DNA of 5,369 bases from Saprospiraceae bacterium (GTDB lineage Bacteria; Bacteroidota; Bacteroidia; Chitinophagales; Saprospiraceae): NCBI GenBank assembly GCA_007128085.1, contig SKYC01000195.1:1-5369 (forward strand). The letters are read 5' to 3'. The notes beneath the pieces were generated by a model that saw only the letters and a program-made list of their open reading frames with translations, did not search any database and was not told where the DNA came from. Positions 1 through 5,277 of the stretch are shown piece after piece. Each line of letters opens with the position of its first letter. The stretch's first letter is position 1. The position numbers and the translations under genes are program-made.

Positions 1-1
1 A

Positions 2-100
2 TTGAGCGACGACATATTACCTGCCAGCGGAGTGTACTACTATCAGTTGGAAGCCGAGGGTTACAGCGCTACCAAGCGAATGATACTGACGGGCAATTAA
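2..100 (+). CDS. C-terminal end of a T9SS-secreted protein (type A sorting domain), 5' partial
   Basis: This is an open frame running in from the left edge to a TAA at 98-100, encoding the last 32 residues of a larger protein. The tail reads roughly LPASGVYYYQLEAEG followed by YSATKRMILTGN. This is the hallmark of the Por/type IX secretion C-terminal sorting domain: a G-[VI]-Y-x-Y-x-L strand, then a [TS]-x-[KR]-[KR]-M-x-[LV] strand ending a few residues before the stop. In this family the domain directs a periplasmic protein through the T9SS translocon in the outer membrane, after which the sortase PorU removes it. The cargo domain lies outside the window, so the protein's activity cannot be named. 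A strong intrinsic terminator follows 48 nt after the stop, so this gene ends its transcription unit. Confidence in the sorting-domain call is good despite the short stretch, because both strands of the motif are present in the right order and spacing. Confidence 0.8.
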   Translation: MSDDILPASGVYYYQLEAEGYSATKRMILTGN

Positions 101-148
101 TATTGATCCTGTCAACAGAATAAAACTGCCATTGTGCAGTAGAATAAT

Positions 149-185
149 AAAGGTCCAAATCCCCTCGGGTTTGGGCCTTTTTTTT
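149..185 (+). terminator. Rho-independent terminator after the T9SS-cargo gene
   Basis: A long hairpin is visible. The left arm 149-162 (AAAGGTCCAAATCC) pairs with 167-180 (GGGTTTGGGCCTTT) through 14 base pairs, two of them G:U wobbles, around a CCTC tetraloop. The right arm runs directly into an uninterrupted T tract to 185. This is a textbook intrinsic terminator for the upstream partial gene. The A-rich start of the left arm could also give some activity in the reverse direction, but no minus-strand gene ends here. A smaller 5-bp hairpin (125-129 with 136-140) lies just before it. Confidence 0.9.
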
Positions 186-286
186 AATGATTTCTTGGTT
201 TATAGCTGGTTTGGAAGAGCTCCCATGATATATTAAAAAATTTTTATTTGTTATTTTTACACGGAGGGATTGATTATATTTAAAAG

Positions 287-319
287 TTGTTTAATTTTGT
301 AGTTACTTTATTAACTTTG
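287..319 (+). promoter_or_regulatory. Bacteroidota-type promoter for the haloperoxidase-like lipoprotein
   Basis: TAACTTTG at 312-319 matches the Bacteroidota -7 consensus TAnnTTTG exactly. A TTG at 287-289 lies 22 nt upstream, within the spacing usual for the -33 element. Transcription would start near 326, leaving a leader of about 16 nt before the ATG at 342. The region is very AT-rich. The preceding terminator isolates this unit from the upstream gene. Confidence 0.6.
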
Positions 320-341
320 AACGATAGTAAACTCTAAACCC

Positions 342-1736
342 ATGAGAATAAATTTAGATCCTCGAAAGTACAATTGGACTTTAACCATTTTTCTCCTTAC
401 CGTTGTATTGGTCTTCAATGCCTGTCGCGACGACGACGATCTCCCACCCATAGACAATTCACCCGACCCTCACACCATATCCTCGGAAGTTGTTGAGGAT
501 TGGTATAAGATGTTTATTGATGTATCCAGATACGCCGATGGATATCGACCACCCATAACCTCTCGTAATCTCGGTTATATTGGGCTTGCGGGCTACGAGG
601 CCATAGCTCAATCCACTCCCGGCAAACAATCTCTGTCCGGTCACTACCACAGTCTGGACATACCCTCTATTAAGGAATACGAAGAATACTACTGGCCGGC
701 TGCTGTTAATGCCGCCTACTCTTCTAGCTTTAAATACTTTTTCCCTCATGTCTCAGCCAATTTCATCGATGAAATGGATGGCATGTATAAATCCCATTAC
801 AACCATTTTTCCCAAAAACTCACTCCTGAAGTGCTCAAGCGCTCAGAAGATTTTGGAAAATCGGTTGCTGCGGCCATCATCAGTTGGTCCCAAACCGATC
901 ATCACGGCGATTATGCCTTCCTGGATCCAACACCCGCTTATGATCCGCCATTGGGCCCCGGTTTGTGGCAGCCCACTCCTCCCGACTTTTTGCCCGGATT
1001 GGTGCCCGGATGGGGTAAAGTCCGTCAATTTGCCATCAGCGAAGAAGACAAACTCTCTCCTCCGCCACCTGCGCAATGGAGTGAAAGTCCCGGATCTCAG
1101 TTTTTCGTTCAGGCCCTTGAAACAAAAAACACCGTTGAGTCTTTGACCTTTGAACAAAGATGGATTGGTGAATTTTGGAGCGATGATAATTTTTCTTTGA
1201 CCATGGATCCCGCTTGTCGATGGGTAGCTATTGCTCTTCAGGCATTGGAAATTCGCAGTTTGTCCCTTTCTGAAGCCACTGAATTGATGGCGAAATTGGG
1301 TATGGCCCTTGCCGATGCCGGCATCGCTGTTTGGCATTCAAAATATTACTACAATCTGGAAAGACCGGTGGATTATATTCATCGAATCTTCGACCCCGAA
1401 TGGTTGACCATTTGTTACAATCCCATTACCGGCGACAAGGGAAAATCTCCGCACTTTCCGGCTTATCCAAGTGGACACGCCGGATTTGGAGCGGCAGCGG
1501 CAGAAGTTTTGATCGATGTTTTCGGTTTTCACTTTCCAATGACCGATCGAACCCACGAAGGAAGAACGGAGTTCCTCGGAGCTCCCCGACACTTTGATGG
1601 ATTCTGGGACATGGCTGTTGAAAATGCGGTTTCGAGGATATATCTCGGGGTGCATTTTAGAATGGATTCCGATGAGGGTTTGCGGATCGGGAAAGTGGCC
1701 GCTCAAAGTGTTCTCGATTTGCCCTGGGAGGGGTAA
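342..1736 (+). CDS. Vanadium-dependent haloperoxidase / PAP2-superfamily lipoprotein
   Basis: The 464-aa protein starts with a lipoprotein signal: basic MRINLDPRKYN, a hydrophobic stretch at 12-26 and a lipobox FNAC with the acylated Cys at 28. CRDDDD follows, an acidic +2 region resembling the lipoprotein export signal that sends Bacteroidota lipoproteins to the cell surface. The C-terminal half carries the full vanadium-haloperoxidase/acid-phosphatase signature: K334-x6-R341-P342, P376-S377-G378-H379 and S431-R432-x5-H438. In characterised haloperoxidases these residues hold the vanadate cofactor, with the last His as axial ligand and the SGH His as acid-base. Such enzymes oxidise halides with H2O2; the related PAP2 phosphatases use the same residues to hydrolyse phosphate esters. 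Length and the mostly helical mid-region fit the haloperoxidase-like branch common in Bacteroidota. Substrate and halide preference cannot be read from the sequence. A proline-rich loop at 196-243 is notable. The ATG at 342 is chosen because it places the signal peptide correctly and sits just behind the promoter. Confidence 0.85.
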   Translation: MRINLDPRKYNWTLTIFLLTVVLVFNACRDDDDLPPIDNSPDPHTISSEVVEDWYKMFIDVSRYADGYRPPITSRNLGYIGLAGYEAIAQSTPGKQSLSGHYHSLDIPSIKEYEEYYWPAAVNAAYSSSFKYFFPHVSANFIDEMDGMYKSHYNHFSQKLTPEVLKRSEDFGKSVAAAIISWSQTDHHGDYAFLDPTPAYDPPLGPGLWQPTPPDFLPGLVPGWGKVRQFAISEEDKLSPPPPAQWSESPGSQFFVQALETKNTVESLTFEQRWIGEFWSDDNFSLTMDPACRWVAIALQALEIRSLSLSEATELMAKLGMALADAGIAVWHSKYYYNLERPVDYIHRIFDPEWLTICYNPITGDKGKSPHFPAYPSGHAGFGAAAAEVLIDVFGFHFPMTDRTHEGRTEFLGAPRHFDGFWDMAVENAVSRIYLGVHFRMDSDEGLRIGKVAAQSVLDLPWEG

Positions 1737-1794
1737 AATTTAAGGGACAGCCTTTTTCTCCCCTATCAAATGACCACAACTGCAATGCTGCTAT

Positions 1795-1815
1795 GCCTAT
1801 CGGTGATCCGATGGC
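1795..1815 (+). other. Stable hairpin between convergent genes
   Basis: GCC (1795-1797) and ATCGG (1799-1803) pair with CCGAT (1808-1812) and GGC (1813-1815) around a TGAT loop, with one bulged T at 1798, giving eight base pairs. It lies 59 nt after the haloperoxidase-like stop, in the 146-bp gap before the convergent minus-strand gene. Only a short TTT follows, so it is not a textbook intrinsic terminator. It could act as a weak terminator or a 3'-end stabilising structure. Confidence 0.45.
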
Positions 1816-1857
1816 TTTGAGTACATGCTTGGAAAGTGACCGGTATAGAATGCGAAT

Positions 1858-1880
1858 CATTCCTTCCGGGAATGTGTTTT
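1858..1880 (+). terminator. Weak candidate terminator downstream of the haloperoxidase-like gene
   Basis: CATTCC at 1858-1863 pairs with GGAATG at 1869-1874 across a TTCCG loop, followed by TGTTTT. The six-pair stem is short and the T tract is interrupted by a G. It lies immediately beyond the 3' end of the convergent minus-strand gene, whose stop codon is at 1883-1885. No better terminator is visible for the plus-strand gene. Confidence 0.3.
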
Positions 1881-1882
1881 AC

Positions 1883-2287
1883 TCACTCCGTAGACAATGA
1901 TTGCGTTTTCAGGAAATACTTCCTCACCAGTTTGATGATATCCCCGGTTGCCATATGACCTGCTACCTTTGTATTTAGTTCACCCAGATGGTCGATATTC
2001 TCCTCCATATATTCCTTGAGGTGAAACTTATTTTCATCGGGACCCAAAATCAAAACATTGTCAAAGGAATGTAATTGGGAGCATATTTGGGAATAATACC
2101 GGCGGGGTTTTTTCTGTGTCATTGGTTTGGCTGCGGTTGAACCCTTGAGATGACTCAAATCCGGCCATTTTTTTTTGGTGGAAAAGACAGGGACAATATG
2201 CGACTTGTCGCGATCTACCGTGACCACTATGGCTTTGTTGCCGTCCAACCAGATCCCCGTGTAAATATATGTGTTCTGCGTATTCAT
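1883..2287 (-). CDS. Small conserved-looking protein, possibly eRF1-domain-3 / host-attachment-like fold
   Basis: The product is 134 aa, soluble, with no signal peptide or membrane segment. I do not recognise it with certainty. Visible features are an N-terminal beta hairpin-like start (YTGIWLDGNKAIVVTVD, residues 9-25), a basic linker rich in Lys/Arg (37-63), then helix YYSQICSQL (64-72), strand and turn VLILGPDENK (78-87), helix FHLKEYMEENI (88-98) and a closing helix GDIIKLVRKYF (115-125). The order 'self-reporting strand, helix, VLILGP strand, helix, closing helix' resembles the third domain of eRF1/Pelota and the bacterial eRF1-like and 'host attachment' families, in which a hydrophobic strand ending in GP followed by a Lys is typical. 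That resemblance is inference from pattern, not a search. The gene is transcribed divergently from the universal stress gene across a 126-bp gap, suggesting shared regulation. An exact TAATTTTG box (minus strand, 2292-2299) lies only 4 nt before the ATG and has no -33 partner, so it may be fortuitous. The start at 2287 is the only upstream ATG that keeps the first strand. Confidence 0.65.
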   Translation of the reverse strand: MNTQNTYIYTGIWLDGNKAIVVTVDRDKSHIVPVFSTKKKWPDLSHLKGSTAAKPMTQKKPRRYYSQICSQLHSFDNVLILGPDENKFHLKEYMEENIDHLGELNTKVAGHMATGDIIKLVRKYFLKTQSLSTE

Positions 2288-2390
2288 GCCACAAAATTAA
2301 TCCTCCCTTTGGGTTGATGTACTGACGGTTGTCACCGCCCCCCCTGATTTTTGTCATTTTTATATTTATTTTTTTATCCGTATTTTGTGA

Positions 2391-2417
2391 ATGAAAAACA
2401 CAACCATTACAATATGA
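2391..2417 (+). other. Possible 8-codon leader frame overlapping the universal stress gene start
   Basis: An ATG at 2391 opens the frame MKNTTITI and stops at TGA 2415-2417, overlapping the next gene's ATG (2414-2416) as ATGA. This is the classic geometry of translational coupling. The frame is too short to judge by coding statistics and may be chance. Confidence 0.25.
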
Positions 2418-3289
2418 AGAATTCTGTAATTGCATTAGATCTTTCCCCCTCAGACAATAAAATTCTCTCCTATCTGGCAGATAACCGCACGGCTTTGGGT
2501 TTAGAAAAAATTCACTTTGTTCACATACTCCCGGAAAAGCTCAGTTCTTACCCCGGTGTAGAGGGACTCTGGGAGCCGTGGTCCAAGGAGGATATGAATC
2601 TCGTCTTTAAAAGATTGAGAGAGCAGGTTGGACAGTATTTTCAACTCGATAAAGACAAAATTGAATTTCATATTTCCAAAGGGGATCCGCTCAGTGAACT
2701 GTTGGATTGTGCGGAGAGTGTAGATGCGGACCTGGTAGCCATTGGTCAGAAATCGGGTGTCAAAAAACACGGAGTCATGGCCAAAAACTTCATACGGAAT
2801 GTGAAGTGCGCGGGATTGGTGATTCCGGAGGATCGCCCCGACGATCTGTCACATATTCTGGTTCCTGTGGATTTCTCCCCCTACGCCGGTAAATCATTAA
2901 AGGAAGCGGTCAACAGGGCCAAAAAATCCGATAAACCAATTAAAATCACCGCGCTACACGTTTATGAACTCCCCGCTCTGGGCTTTTACAAACTCAGTTT
3001 GACAGAGCGCAAATTTGGAAAAACCATCAAAGCCAATATTCTCGACAGCCTCCAAAAATTTATTCAAAGCCAGGTGCCGGAGGATGCCGGTATGATTGAT
3101 GTCAAAGCTGTTTCCAGAGGTGTGCCCGGGGTGGCCAATTACATCAGTGAGTACGCTTTTAATATCAATGCCGACTTTATTATCATGGGTGCCAAGGGGC
3201 ATTCCAAAATTAAGTTACTGCTGATGGGAAGTGTTGCAGAAGCCATTTTATCTTCCAATACTTTCATACCCACTTTAATTGTAAGATAA
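2414..3289 (+). CDS. Universal stress protein with two tandem UspA domains
   Basis: The product is a 291-aa cytoplasmic protein with two Usp folds in tandem. Domain 1 (residues about 1-140) begins MKNSVIALDLSP and ends VKCAGLVIPE. Domain 2 (about 145-291) begins HILVPVDFSPYA (147-158) and ends with G259-x2-G262-x9-G272-S273, the complete ATP-binding loop of UspA-type proteins. In domain 1 the matching region (G111 to A123) lacks the spaced glycines, so only the second half is expected to bind nucleotide. Paired domains with one degenerate half are common in Bacteroidota Usp proteins, which are linked to survival under starvation, oxidative or respiratory stress; a specific role is not readable here. 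The ATG at 2414 is chosen over an in-frame TTG at 2351, because the extra 21 residues would be an unlikely FLYLFFYPYF extension and the Usp fold starts directly at MKNSVIAL. A near-consensus box TATTTTG lies at 2381, without a well-spaced -33 element. An 8-codon frame overlaps the start. The CBS-domain gene follows 73 nt downstream on the same strand. Confidence 0.9.
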   Translation: MKNSVIALDLSPSDNKILSYLADNRTALGLEKIHFVHILPEKLSSYPGVEGLWEPWSKEDMNLVFKRLREQVGQYFQLDKDKIEFHISKGDPLSELLDCAESVDADLVAIGQKSGVKKHGVMAKNFIRNVKCAGLVIPEDRPDDLSHILVPVDFSPYAGKSLKEAVNRAKKSDKPIKITALHVYELPALGFYKLSLTERKFGKTIKANILDSLQKFIQSQVPEDAGMIDVKAVSRGVPGVANYISEYAFNINADFIIMGAKGHSKIKLLLMGSVAEAILSSNTFIPTLIVR

Positions 3290-3316
3290 ACCGGAGTAAT
3301 TTAAAGGCATTTTTTG

Positions 3317-3348
3317 TTGCCGGTAATAGAACACTTTTTTTGACTTTG
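3317..3348 (+). promoter_or_regulatory. Candidate promoter of the plus-strand CBS-domain gene
   Basis: TGACTTTG at 3341-3348 differs by one base from the TAnnTTTG -7 consensus. A TTG at 3317-3319 lies 21 nt upstream, suitable for the -33 element. Predicted transcription would start around 3355, inside a 12-bp palindrome just before the GTG start. The CBS gene could therefore be transcribed both from here and by read-through from the universal stress gene, as no terminator lies between them. Confidence 0.45.
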
Positions 3349-3350
3349 TA

Positions 3351-3362
3351 AATCAGCTGATT
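3351..3362. promoter_or_regulatory. Perfect 12-bp palindrome between the -7 box and the GTG start (candidate operator)
   Basis: AATCAGCTGATT is identical to its reverse complement over all 12 bases. It fills the gap between the candidate -7 element and the first codon, covering the predicted transcription start. This is a typical position for a repressor site, but no regulator gene nearby points to a specific protein. Confidence 0.35.
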
Positions 3363-3833
3363 GTGAAAAAAGAGAAACAAACATCCGATAATAAAATAGA
3401 AACAATTTTGAAGGACACAAAAGTAGGTGATTATATGACCCGCAACATTCTGGTGGGCAAAGACAGTTTTACGTTAAAACACGTAGCCAGACTCTTCAAT
3501 GAATTAAAAATTCACCACCTGCCCATTGTCAATAAATTGCGGGAGATAGTCGGTATTATTTCGGCCAACGATTTACTGCGTGTGTGTTCCAGGGTGATGG
3601 ATAAAGGCTACGACAGAGAGGAGTCTGAGCTGGATCAGACGATCGTGGATTATATGACATCGACACCGGTGGTATGCAGGCCCGATGATTCTATCGCAAA
3701 AGCCATAGAAATATTCGCTGAAGGGAAATTCCACGCCTTGCCGGTAGTGGAAAACAATGAGCTGGTTGGGATTTTTACCGCCAATGATTTGATCGAACTC
3801 CTCAATGAAAATTTGGCCCGGGACTCTAAATAA
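3363..3833 (+). CDS. Stand-alone two-CBS-domain protein
   Basis: The product is 156 aa made almost wholly of a CBS pair (Bateman module). CBS1 spans about residues 21-73 (VGDYMTRNILV, then HHLPIVNKLREIVGIISANDLL). CBS2 spans about 94-147 (IVDYMTSTPVVCRPDDSI, then HALPVVENNELVGIFTANDLI). Both show the usual order: [DE]-x-M-T near the start, L-P-[IV]-V in the middle, and V-G-I-[IF]-[ST]-A-N-D-L before the last helix. CBS pairs in this family commonly bind adenosine nucleotides and sense energy state. No enzyme, channel or DNA-binding domain is attached, so the partner must be another protein. The first ~20 residues are charged and probably disordered. GTG at 3363 is taken as the start because the next in-frame Met (residue 25) would delete the first strand of CBS1. 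The gene follows the universal stress gene on the same strand and its TAA abuts the stop of the convergent CBS gene. Confidence 0.88.
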   Translation: MKKEKQTSDNKIETILKDTKVGDYMTRNILVGKDSFTLKHVARLFNELKIHHLPIVNKLREIVGIISANDLLRVCSRVMDKGYDREESELDQTIVDYMTSTPVVCRPDDSIAKAIEIFAEGKFHALPVVENNELVGIFTANDLIELLNENLARDSK

Positions 3834-4286
3834 TTACTCCTGGTAGGAATCTGTTAGGTCCTCCGGTTTGATTTTTTGAAAAGCAAACTTCAGTAAATCG
3901 TGAGAAGTGACGATGCCGGTAAGCTTTTCCACCTCTACAATGGGCAGCGAGTGGAATTTATTGGCCAGTATGAGATCGGCCGCCAGCCCGATTGAATCTG
4001 AAGGATCGAGGAAAATGGGATCTTCGGTCATGGCTTCTGAAATAGGAATTTCTTCTAAGTCTCCGATTTCTACGGGTTTTCCCTTTTCCAATCCACTTAA
4101 AAAGACATCCAATACGTCGGACTTGCTCAACACGCCCAGTAAATGCCCGTTCTTACCATCGGTGATCAGTAAATGGTGAATGGGGTGAAGATTAAATTGC
4201 TCCAGAGCTTTGCTCAATTTATCATCGGGCCGAAGACAAATGACTTCACGAGTCATGATTTCTTCCAGTAAACTTTGATCTTTCAT
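3834..4286 (-). CDS. Second stand-alone two-CBS-domain protein (convergent paralogue)
   Basis: The product is 150 aa, again an isolated CBS pair. CBS1 covers about residues 6-61 (LLEEIMTREVICLRPDDKL, IHHLLITDGKNGHLLGVLSKSDVL) and CBS2 about 80-136 (ISEAMTEDPIFLDPSDSI, FHSLPIVEVEKLTGIVTSHDLL). It shares architecture with the plus-strand neighbour, but the sequences differ widely and CBS1 here has the unusual HHLLITDGKNG turn, so any duplication is old. An acidic tail (KPEDLTDSYQE) ends the protein. The ATG at 4284-4286 is preferred over an in-frame ATG at 4349: the longer version adds a non-CBS stretch with no family resemblance, and the region just upstream of 4286 (GAAAGGAATAAAAATTTAAA on the minus strand) looks like a purine/AT-rich leader. 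No TAnnTTTG box was found upstream. A near-symmetric dyad lies 36-68 nt before the start. Confidence 0.87.
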   Translation of the reverse strand: MKDQSLLEEIMTREVICLRPDDKLSKALEQFNLHPIHHLLITDGKNGHLLGVLSKSDVLDVFLSGLEKGKPVEIGDLEEIPISEAMTEDPIFLDPSDSIGLAADLILANKFHSLPIVEVEKLTGIVTSHDLLKFAFQKIKPEDLTDSYQE

Positions 4287-4321
4287 TTTGTTTAAATTTT
4301 TATTCCTTTCGATTGACTGCC

Positions 4322-4354
4322 AGTGAGAGAATCCGCATGCCAGAACCACTCACT
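4322..4354. promoter_or_regulatory. Inverted repeat with central GCATGC upstream of the minus-strand CBS gene
   Basis: AGTGAG at 4322-4327 is mirrored by CTCACT at 4349-4354. The 21-nt gap has the palindrome GCATGC (4335-4340) almost exactly at its centre. The element sits 36-68 nt upstream of the chosen ATG at 4286, where an operator or leader hairpin would be expected. It could equally be a chance dyad. Confidence 0.3.
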
Positions 4355-4671
4355 TAACTTGGATAATTGATCTTTAACGTTTTTTTTGCTATTGTAAAAA
4401 TGGTGACTTAATTCTTAAAGATTATTATCCGAACATCGGTTCCTTAAAGTTAATACATTTGAAGCATACTTTCCTAATTTGTGTAAAACAAAGTGAAGTT
4501 GATTTTGATGGAATGTGATGTTCATCATGTCTTAGAGTGCACAGAAGGGTTTCTGCTGAACACTCCATTTACTGTGAATTGTGCAGAGAGCTGAAGGGGG
4601 AGGTCTCACAGTGTGTCATATGGTTGACCGGCCAAAATATTTCCAGTCGCACATTTTAATGTGTGCTGTTG
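4355..4671. other. Gene-poor spacer, no supported gene
   Basis: Together with its flanks this is part of a roughly 450-bp stretch without a convincing gene. It holds a T8 tract around 4381-4388, a TACATTTG at 4454-4461 that matches a -7 box but lacks a -33 partner, and a hairpin (4648-4654 with 4659-4665, TTTA loop, seven pairs including one G:U) not followed by a T tract. A 28-codon frame from ATG 4508 to TGA 4594 has no supporting signal. I see no decayed gene by eye. Confidence 0.5.
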
Positions 4672-4703
4672 TTTGATTAGGTTAATTATTCTGTTTATTT
4701 TTG
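4672..4703 (+). promoter_or_regulatory. Strong Bacteroidota promoter for tRNA-Val
   Basis: TTTG at 4672-4675 and TATTTTTG at 4696-4703 match both elements of the Bacteroidota consensus (TTTG and TAnnTTTG) with a 20-nt spacer, the best pair in the window. Transcription would start near 4710, leaving about 23 nt of 5' leader to be trimmed from the tRNA by RNase P. Confidence 0.7.
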
Positions 4704-4732
4704 CGGTTCATTATTGAAAAGATCCGGCATTT

Positions 4733-4807
4733 GGGCATTTAGCTCAGTTGGTTTAGAGCGCTACCTTGACAGGGTAGAGGTCACAGGTTCGAATCCTGTA
4801 ATGCCCA
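4733..4807 (+). tRNA. tRNA-Val (anticodon GAC)
   Basis: The complete cloverleaf folds by eye. The acceptor GGGCATT (4733-4739) pairs perfectly with AATGCCC (4800-4806). The D stem is GCTC/GAGC, and the anticodon stem CTACC/GGTAG encloses the loop TTGACAG with anticodon GAC (4768-4770). The variable loop is AGGTC, and the T stem ACAGG/CCTGT encloses TTCGAAT. The discriminator is A4807. CGA follows, so the CCA end is not encoded and must be added after transcription. GAC reads the valine codons GUC and GUU. Confidence 0.96.
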
Positions 4808-4884
4808 CGAAGCGTTCCCTTTTAATGGGGGTAAGTGCCGGGAGTCGTATTGGAAAGGATTTGTTGACCAGCAGTGTAAACATT

Positions 4885-5259
4885 ATGTTTGATTTTGAAA
4901 AATTGGATCTCTATCAAGAGGTTCGTGCAGCCAGTTGTAAAATCCTTAAGTGGGTGGCCTTTCATCCGACTATGGATGAATATTACAGCCAGAGGTTTAA
5001 GTTGGTAGTTACAGGTATTGCCGCCGAACTCGCTGAGGGTACTGCGCGTCTGGGATTTCACGAAAAGAAAAAGCACTATACCGACTCCCGCGTTTTTGTT
5101 TTTGAATGCGTCACTCTGCTCCATATTATGAAAGATATGGATGCCATCAGTGAAGATGAATTTGAGGACTTTTACCAGGATATGGATAAAATTTCCCGAA
5201 TGCTGCTCGGAATGATCCGAAGTCAACGCAAAGAAAGAGATCCTCAAACCAATGAGTAA
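4885..5259 (+). CDS. Four-helix-bundle protein (23S rRNA intervening-sequence family)
   Basis: The product is 124 aa, all-helical and cytoplasmic. It opens with FDFEKLDLYQEVRAA (2-16), the family's characteristic [YF]-x-F-E-K-L-x-[VL]-Y-Q first helix. Next come a helix with ELAEGTARLG (48-57), equivalent to the conserved I-A-E-G motif, and two more helices: HYTDSRVFVFECVTLLHIM (64-82) and EDEFEDFYQDMDKISRMLLGM (90-110). The family was first noticed in intervening sequences inside 23S rRNA genes and is widespread in Bacteroidota. Structures show pentameric bundles, but the function is unknown. Here it lies 77 nt after tRNA-Val and 18 nt before tRNA-Pro, on the same strand, with no promoter or terminator clearly its own. 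The ATG at 4885 fits the family start. An in-frame ATG at 4825 would add 20 unrelated residues, and earlier in-frame starts run through the tRNA. Several positions differ from typical members (for example the KWVAFHPTMDEYYSQRFKL linker, 22-40), so it may be a diverged subgroup. Confidence 0.85.
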   Translation: MFDFEKLDLYQEVRAASCKILKWVAFHPTMDEYYSQRFKLVVTGIAAELAEGTARLGFHEKKKHYTDSRVFVFECVTLLHIMKDMDAISEDEFEDFYQDMDKISRMLLGMIRSQRKERDPQTNE

Positions 5260-5277
5260 TTAAAGAAATATGAGCAT

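Noticed and set aside
843..1337. 164-codon minus-strand frame inside the haloperoxidase-like gene
   Set aside because: It lies opposite a gene with clear catalytic motifs, and its translation is low-complexity basic sequence without domain features.
3290..3324. ACCGG and CCGGT arms after the universal stress gene as a terminator
   Set aside because: Five pairs across a 25-nt loop with no following T tract is too weak.
4287..4349. N-terminal extension of the minus-strand CBS protein (MVLACGFSHWQS)
   Set aside because: The extension has no CBS character and the segment before 4286 looks like an untranslated leader; the LACGF stretch is not preceded by a hydrophobic signal, so it is not a lipobox.
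4508..4594. 28-codon frame MECDVHHVLECTEGF and so on in the spacer
   Set aside because: Short, no ribosome-binding or promoter signal placed before it, and no recognisable motif beyond three scattered Cys.
4714..4884. Open frame continuing upstream from the four-helix-bundle gene through the tRNA
   Set aside because: It runs through the whole tRNA-Val gene; the four-helix-bundle family starts at the FDFEKL helix, so the ATG at 4885 is used.
4884..4891. TATGTTTG, an exact -7 box match
   Set aside because: It overlaps the start codon of the four-helix-bundle gene and is explained by coding for Met-Phe-Asp; it cannot drive that gene.
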